From Capsicum annuum (Eukaryota; Streptophyta; Magnoliopsida; Solanales; Solanaceae): 64,000 nucleotides of DNA. The DNA lies in assembly GCF_002878395.1 (NCBI RefSeq), contig NC_061120.1:111328296-111392295 (forward strand), given 5' to 3'. The translations under genes and the position numbers were made by a program. The notes beneath the pieces are model-generated. The model was not told the origin of the DNA. It ran no database searches and saw nothing but the letters and a program-made list of their open reading frames with translations. Shown one piece after another: positions 58,895 through 64,000 of the stretch (position 1 is its first letter; the number at the start of each line of letters is the position of its first letter).

Positions 58895-61287
58895 TATAAT
58901 ACCCCAAAAGCTTCTAGATAAGTTTCCAACTATTTATCATATGTATAAAGTCCCCAAAGCAACTATTTCAAAGCTTAGATAGGTGTCATGTCTATTCACC
59001 TTGAGTATGAAGTGTTTTCAATGCAATTATGGTCATAGGAAGAACTTTGAGCAAAATGGAGTTGTGAAAATTTGTATTGATCGAGCTGTAATATTGGATT
59101 CTATAAGGGTCAAATTTAAATGAGTGTAACTACTAGAATTTCATGATTTATGTGACCCATTACGTATTAAAAAAAATCTTGTTGAGTCGTCTTTCCAATG
59201 CAACTAACCTCTTGTCAATACGAGTTTGGATTAAAAAGTTATAGGCATTTTAGTGAGACACTCTGTGATAGCCCCGTGCCACAAAGGGGCCCGAGATAGG
59301 CTACTACCTGAGGTTCATAATTGGTTTCTCTCCAAAGACTCTAAGGTTTGCGGTTGGGGTCGCATCGCGAATCCCCTCCTCATGTATCAAAATTGTTCAT
59401 TTTAGTATATTTTAGGTGCATAAGGGTGTTTTCACAACCCTAAGTCATTCCCAATCCGTTATGTACGTGTATAGGGTCTTAAAAATGACTTCAATTATAA
59501 AATAAACATTATTTTCCCCTTTCTTAGTCAATTATCAACATATTCTTCTATCCATTCTCAAGAGATAAAGCGGGAGGGGTTTCTTTCAAGAATTAACCTC
59601 CCAAGGCTCCAAATTGAAGCTCCCTCTAAGAAGTCAAAAAATTTAGTTATGTAGGGTTTGAACATTCATACCCTTTCATCCTTGTGCCTAAAAACTTTGC
59701 TTTTATAGATGAGTTTATATGGCTTCAATTAGGGTTCATACCTCATTTCTATATTCCTAAAAATTATGACATTATCATGTGATTTAAAGTTCAGTTAGCC
59801 CAAGCTTCTATCTTTACTCATGTTTTCACATACATGATTGTTATTATGAGACAAATTTTAGTATTTCGACATGAATTTATATGATATGGTGAATATATAT
59901 GATTTTTATCTTGATTTAGTCAGTTTACATATATGAGCATATGAATTTATCATGATTCTCTCAGTTTGCAAGAAGTTCAGATTTACTCTTTCAGATTACC
60001 ACAATATGATTCAGATTTTAGTTTTGATCTTATGATCTTAGACATTATATGAAATTCACAAAGTATTTATGAGTATGTGTTATTAAAAGAAGCATGATTG
60101 ACTTTATGATTTACAAATCCACATGCTAATTTTAATGTTAATTTCATTAGTATGTGTATATCGTATATATTTTGGGAGTAGTATTTAGCACCAAGAGGGA
60201 TATGTGGGTTTAACACATCTTATTTCCCAGAAACTATGTGACACCGTAGGTTTAAGGAACTTTCTAGAGAGGGTTCCCCTTTCCCAATATGGGCTCAGTT
60301 TAGTGATCACTCCAGTTTAGTTCAGGTTTTATTCCAATGGCAAGGATAGAACAACCCTTCTTAACATAGGTCAGATGTTGGACTCCATGATAGCTCACAT
60401 AGTTTATGTTAGTTATGAGAATATCCCACAAGAAATATTATTTTAGAAACTACATGTAAGGACTCACGATTTTATTCAGATATTATTTTATAAGTTATTA
60501 TCCATGAGATTTCAACTTTCAGTTTTACTTATGATCAAGATGAGATATTTTACACTTAGACTGCATGATTTTAATGTATATTCAGCTTCAGTTTCCTTAT
60601 TCAATAGAGGTGAAGATTTAAGAAACTAAGTGTAGTGACTCACCCAGTTTATTAGAGTTTGCTCTATTATTCATGTTTCATGATATTTTAACTTTTAGTT
60701 TATTTCAGCCTTCATGTGAGTCGACTTGCACTGAACATGCATGTTTTAATATTATGCATTGCTTAAATTATACTTATTGCATTCATTCCCACTTATGCAG
60801 TACATTCTAGAACAACCGACCATATATACATTTGTTTGGCTACATTATTTCATAATGTAGGTACCAGTTGTAGCTCACAAATTAGGGTCAGACAGTTCAC
60901 AGATTCCAGCCAGTAGGTGATGAGTTCTTATAATTTGATGACTTGAGTCAACTACAGTTTCAGGATTATTTTTATCCAATCATATTGATTAGGGATAGCT
61001 GGGTCATATCTCGTCTACCTATAGTTAATATTAGTAGAGGCTTCATAGACAGTCAGTTAGAGTTGATGTATTAAATTTCAGTATTGTTTGTATAACCAGA
61101 GTGTAAATATTTTAAACAAAATTTCTATTGAACATATTCCACTAAAGAGATCTCTTCCGCTTATTACTTTCAGTTTCATGTATTTTATTTAGTTTCTCAG
61201 GAGTTATGCCAATATCTTGAGTTATCTTAGGATCACATATGGTTCTAAAAACTGTGTGACGTTCAAGGGTAGTCTAGAGGCATTACA
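58895..61287 (+). repeat. Element D 3' LTR (2.39 kb)
   Basis: It starts TATAATACCCC (TG changed to TA) and ends GAGGCATTACA. It is uninterrupted and shows what the 5' LTR was before C inserted. It is followed by the target duplication GGAAA at 61288-61292. Confidence 0.9.
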
Positions 61288-61567
61288 GGAAATCTTCTGA
61301 TTCTATTTGATCTTGAGCTTGAATTAACTATACAAAAAAAATCATAAAATTAAGGGAGATCGAGTTCATGATCAAGGATCACCTGCTCCAAGGGATTCAT
61401 GATGACCTAGTAGCATTGAATCTGACATCTCAAAATAGTGTCCATAAAACTGTAGAGCAAGCCACTTCTCTCTTAATGTATAAAGAAAATGCTAAGCAAG
61501 AAGCTGTCGGGCGAGCTATTAGGGAGGATTTGGATATACATGAAGAGGAAGAACATAGAGTTACACG
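61288..61567 (+). pseudogene. Element F gag, N-terminal fragment
   Basis: This continues F's gag after element D. One frame holds a 66-residue stretch (from 61368) beginning MIKDHLLQGIHDDLVALNLT, but the frame that joins the Athila-like part on the far side of LTR G has several stops. I do not know which frame was original. It ends at 61567, where LTR G begins. The ORF 61430-61693 on the minus strand is a shadow. Confidence 0.4.
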
Positions 61568-63845
61568 TGTAATGACCCGAACTGGGGCCCTAGCCGTGAC
61601 GATCATTCCCAAACCCAAAGGCCCGAAACGCCCTCTTCCTATCTGGTAATCATGCACATAATTCATATGATCAAAGTAATACGAAATAGACACAATAATA
61701 TGAAAACATGGTCAATAATTTAAAACAGTTAAAGGCCTGAAAACACGCCTAACAATATTTAATAAACATCTACAACAGTTTATGAAATCTCTACTAACAT
61801 ACTATCTGAATAACTGGGATAAGGCCCTCGGCAGACCAAAAGCCATACTGAAATAAATACCTAAATGACTAGGTCATCCGAAGCAAAGAAGGCTCACTAA
61901 CTGAACTCTGAGACAACACTGTCTGTAGACTCTATTGAGGATCTGGACCCCTAGACTGCGCCTTAGTACTTGGGAAGAAGGGGGGGTCAGCACAATTGTA
62001 CTTGCATGCGAACCAATCCAAAATAGAGTAATTTAACATATATATATACACACAATACGTGAGAGAAAATGTTCATCAAACATTATGCATAAAATAGTTT
62101 CTGAAAAACACATGGGCACTTTCAGAAAACATGTAACCTGTCTGTAAATTTCAAATTTTGATCTGTGTATTACTTCTAAGTTAGGTGGTATCCCCTACAA
62201 GTCTGATATTGGACGAGCGATATGGAATCTACTATTAACTCGGTGGGGAAGCCTCCAACCCGAGTGTGCCGCAAGGGTTGGAGTTCCTGAATCTAATGCG
62301 CCACACGACACTTAAGTCAGCGTATAATAATATACCCGGGTCGGCAAACCATGGTTTTAGGCAAAGAGTTGTCTGTACTCATGCCTTCTTCGGGGAACCA
62401 CCTAAGCTCTATCTATGCCCTATTTTAACCTTTTCTGAACTTGCATCATTCTGAAGTTCTAAAACACAAATCGGATAAAGTTTAATTTCTATATTCGTCT
62501 GTATCTATTATGGCATTTTCTAAGTTTGGTATCGTCATACCAAGACTTGCAAGTCATGATTTCTGATCCTTAATACATTAACATAAATCTTTCATTTAAA
62601 GCAAATCTTAGACCGCCCAAAAACATACAACTGATATAGAAGATTTCGTGTTCCGAAACTCAAGTCAAAATCATGCAAAAACTTCATCAAACATATGGTG
62701 GTCTAGTGCCTTTAGCAAATCATGTACTCTTTTATTACATGCATTATGAATATTAAACATTTATGCTAAATTCCCTCTTTAGTGATAATAAATCACCTTT
62801 AAATCATAACAAGAGTTCAACCATTTCATATAGTGCTTTTCAAGAATGCATTGCAGAATAATTCATATGGTATGAAAAATCTGAAAATTCATAATAAGAG
62901 GGAATTCACCAAAATTCATGCTCTCAACAATAATTCATTCTTAAATACATGTTTTCATACATGAATATTCTCAAATCACTTTGAGGAAGGTCAAAAGACC
63001 AAAACAATGATGTTAAAACATCTAATACGTGAATATATACATAGTTTCAAAAACCCCATTCTAAAACATGATTTTTTTATGCCCATGAGAATTTAGGAAA
63101 ACCCTGCGTACCTCGATTACGAAGAATAATGGATGATTCTTGAAGCTTATGGATTGGGGATTCTGAATCTCTAATTTATTTTGAAAACCCATGGTTGAAT
63201 CTTGAACTACTTGGGTTTTTATTTTGAAACCCTAAGGGGTGTTCTTGAGAGAAACTTTGAGAAAATGATTATATTTTGATGAATTGGGGGCTAAATCTGA
63301 TGTTATAGATGAAATATGGGTGAGGTGAAATGACTAAAATGCCCCTAAAAAACAAACAAAGTCGAAACTGCCCCTCAGATGACAAGCTGATAGGCTGAAG
63401 TAAAATGGGTATAAGTCATTACTCAGATGTTGGATTTGGATGAAACTAGTTGTATTGAAAACAATACTCCAAGAGATTTCATTTGATAGGTAGCAGCTCT
63501 ACCAGTTCATTATATTTGGAGAGTTATGATCGTTTGAATTTGACCCTGAAATGCTGAAAATTGGGCAATAGGCTATACGTTTTGCTACTGTTTTGAAATC
63601 CAAATGCAGCCTTATATATTCCAAAAAATTCTAAAACTTATCTGAGATGTACTATGATCTTTCCCGATCGTAACGCAACTTGACAATCTAAAAACGGATG
63701 TTTGGAAGGTTGAAAAGTTGAATCCCAAAGATTGCCAGCTAAAATGACTCTAAGTCCTCATTACACTTAGAAAAATTTTCAAGTTTTTAGTCTAAGGGCA
63801 CTCTATTAAAGGCTAATCCATGCACGACTTTTACGGGGTGTTATA
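61568..63845 (-). repeat. Solo LTR G (2.28 kb) in element F gag
   Basis: The minus strand starts TATAACACCCCGTAAAAGTC (usual TGTAACACCCCG with one change) and ends GGGTCATTACA. The flanks are ACACG (61563-61567) and ACTTG (63846-63850), a possible target duplication with two mismatches. Gag-like sequence lies on both sides with no primer site or polypurine tract, so it is a solo LTR of a gypsy element. The ORF 62266-62454 is inside it and is spurious. Confidence 0.75.
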
Positions 63846-64000
63846 ACTTGACAGGGATAGAATGAGAATGAATAGAAGTTAATAGCCTATTCAACAATAC
63901 CTGCCAGTATATGATGATCCATACAATTATTTGGGCTATGTTGAACCAGTTGAAATAGGTACAATCATTCCTCAAAAATTAACCCAAGGGACAAAATTTG
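63846..64000 (+). pseudogene. Element F gag, conserved Athila block, runs off the window
   Basis: The plus strand reads PIQQYLPVYDDPYNYLGYVE followed by PVEIGTIIPQKLTQGTKF up to the last base. It lines up with SGYIEPTENGAIIPFILPPD in element A and GAIIPPPLAPRAKFNITRTM in element B, the N-terminal gag block. Two stops precede it. The gag should continue to the right of the window. Confidence 0.75.

Larger units (their letters stand above)
20790..61287 (+). mobile_element. Element D: long-LTR, apparently non-autonomous retrotransposon
   Basis: The 5' LTR is 20790-22601 plus 54971-55615, the internal region 55616-58894 and the 3' LTR 58895-61287, bounded by perfect 5-bp duplications. The internal region of 3.28 kb has a degenerate tRNA-Met-type primer site and a polypurine tract, but I recognised no gag, protease, polymerase or integrase motif. 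Its leader, part of its interior and its LTR ends are homologous to element C in inverted orientation. C (32.4 kb with its own inserts) interrupts the 5' LTR. Confidence 0.85.
18926..64000 (+). mobile_element. Element F: Athila-like Ty3/gypsy retrotransposon, host of the nest
   Basis: F's own pieces are the LTR 18926-20646, leader 20647-20789, gag part 61288-61567 and gag part 63846-64000; everything between is inserted later. Its LTR end (GGGCGATATCA) and the following primer region line up with those of element B (GGGCATATCA then AATTTTGGCGTC). Its gag reads LGYVEPVEIGTIIP near the window end, matching SGYIEPTENGAIIP in element A and GTKGAIIPPPLAP in element B. It continues past the right edge. 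It is the oldest layer of the stack. Confidence 0.75.

Noticed and set aside
61368..61649. Plus-strand 93-residue ORF as a host gene
   Set aside because: It runs across the edge of LTR G at 61568 and lies between gag fragments of element F; its first part may be gag, but it is not a separate gene.
1..64000. A novel host biological system (operon, defence or biosynthetic cluster)
   Set aside because: Every coding trace I can identify belongs to a transposable element, and the rest is AT-rich non-coding DNA.

Overview
This is repeat DNA from a plant nuclear genome. It is AT-rich, carries fossil Ty3/gypsy and Ty1/copia polyproteins, and has very long LTRs (about 1.2-2.8 kb). LTR wording such as TGTAATGCCCC ends, CTAACCCATG near one terminus and CGACGGTCCGTCG-like blocks suggests a Solanaceae species (Solanum or Capsicum type). 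That assignment rests on recalled family resemblance, not a search. I found no host gene, tRNA, rRNA or CRISPR array. All coding traces are retrotransposon domains on the minus strand broken by stops and frameshifts, except the plus-strand gag pieces of element F. Coordinates were read by eye and domain limits are approximate.

Left part (1-18925). Element E is a del/Tekay-like gypsy element on the minus strand. The window opens inside its integrase and its 5' LTR is 4363-6899. It abuts a degenerate Ty1/copia element I (6900-12310, minus). Next come a GGCC-rich hAT-like TIR element (12495-13286), a short MITE, a Helitron-like AT-rich repeat pair (14241-14992), a deleted Ty1/copia element J (14993-17819, minus) and one or two further MITEs.

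Right part (18926-64000). This is one nested stack that can be unpeeled with target-site duplications (TSDs). Element F is Athila-like, on the plus strand, with its LTR at 18926-20646. Its gag is split by element D (20790-61287, TSD GGAAA on both sides) and by solo LTR G (61568-63845). D's 5' LTR is split by element C (22602-54965, minus, TSD GACTA/GACTC). C's internal region holds two Athila-like elements, A (26275-35073, minus) and B (36874-51924, minus, TSD CTAAC on both sides). B's 3' LTR is split by solo LTR H (36953-39240, TSD GTGTT/GTGTC). The chain F > D > C > B > H is five layers deep.

How the parts relate. A and B carry gag, protease, reverse transcriptase, RNase H and integrase fossils, and B also has a post-integrase ORF3 in the env-like position. 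C and D belong to one related family in opposite orientations. They have long LTRs, a tRNA-Met-type primer site and about 3 kb of internal DNA with no recognisable gag or pol, so they look non-autonomous. The most notable observations are the stack itself, a young 0.6-kb tandem duplication inside C, repeated polypurine-tract-like sites bracketing B's ORF3, a conserved hairpin at the end of pol in A and B, and short-palindrome blocks at a similar place in several LTR families.
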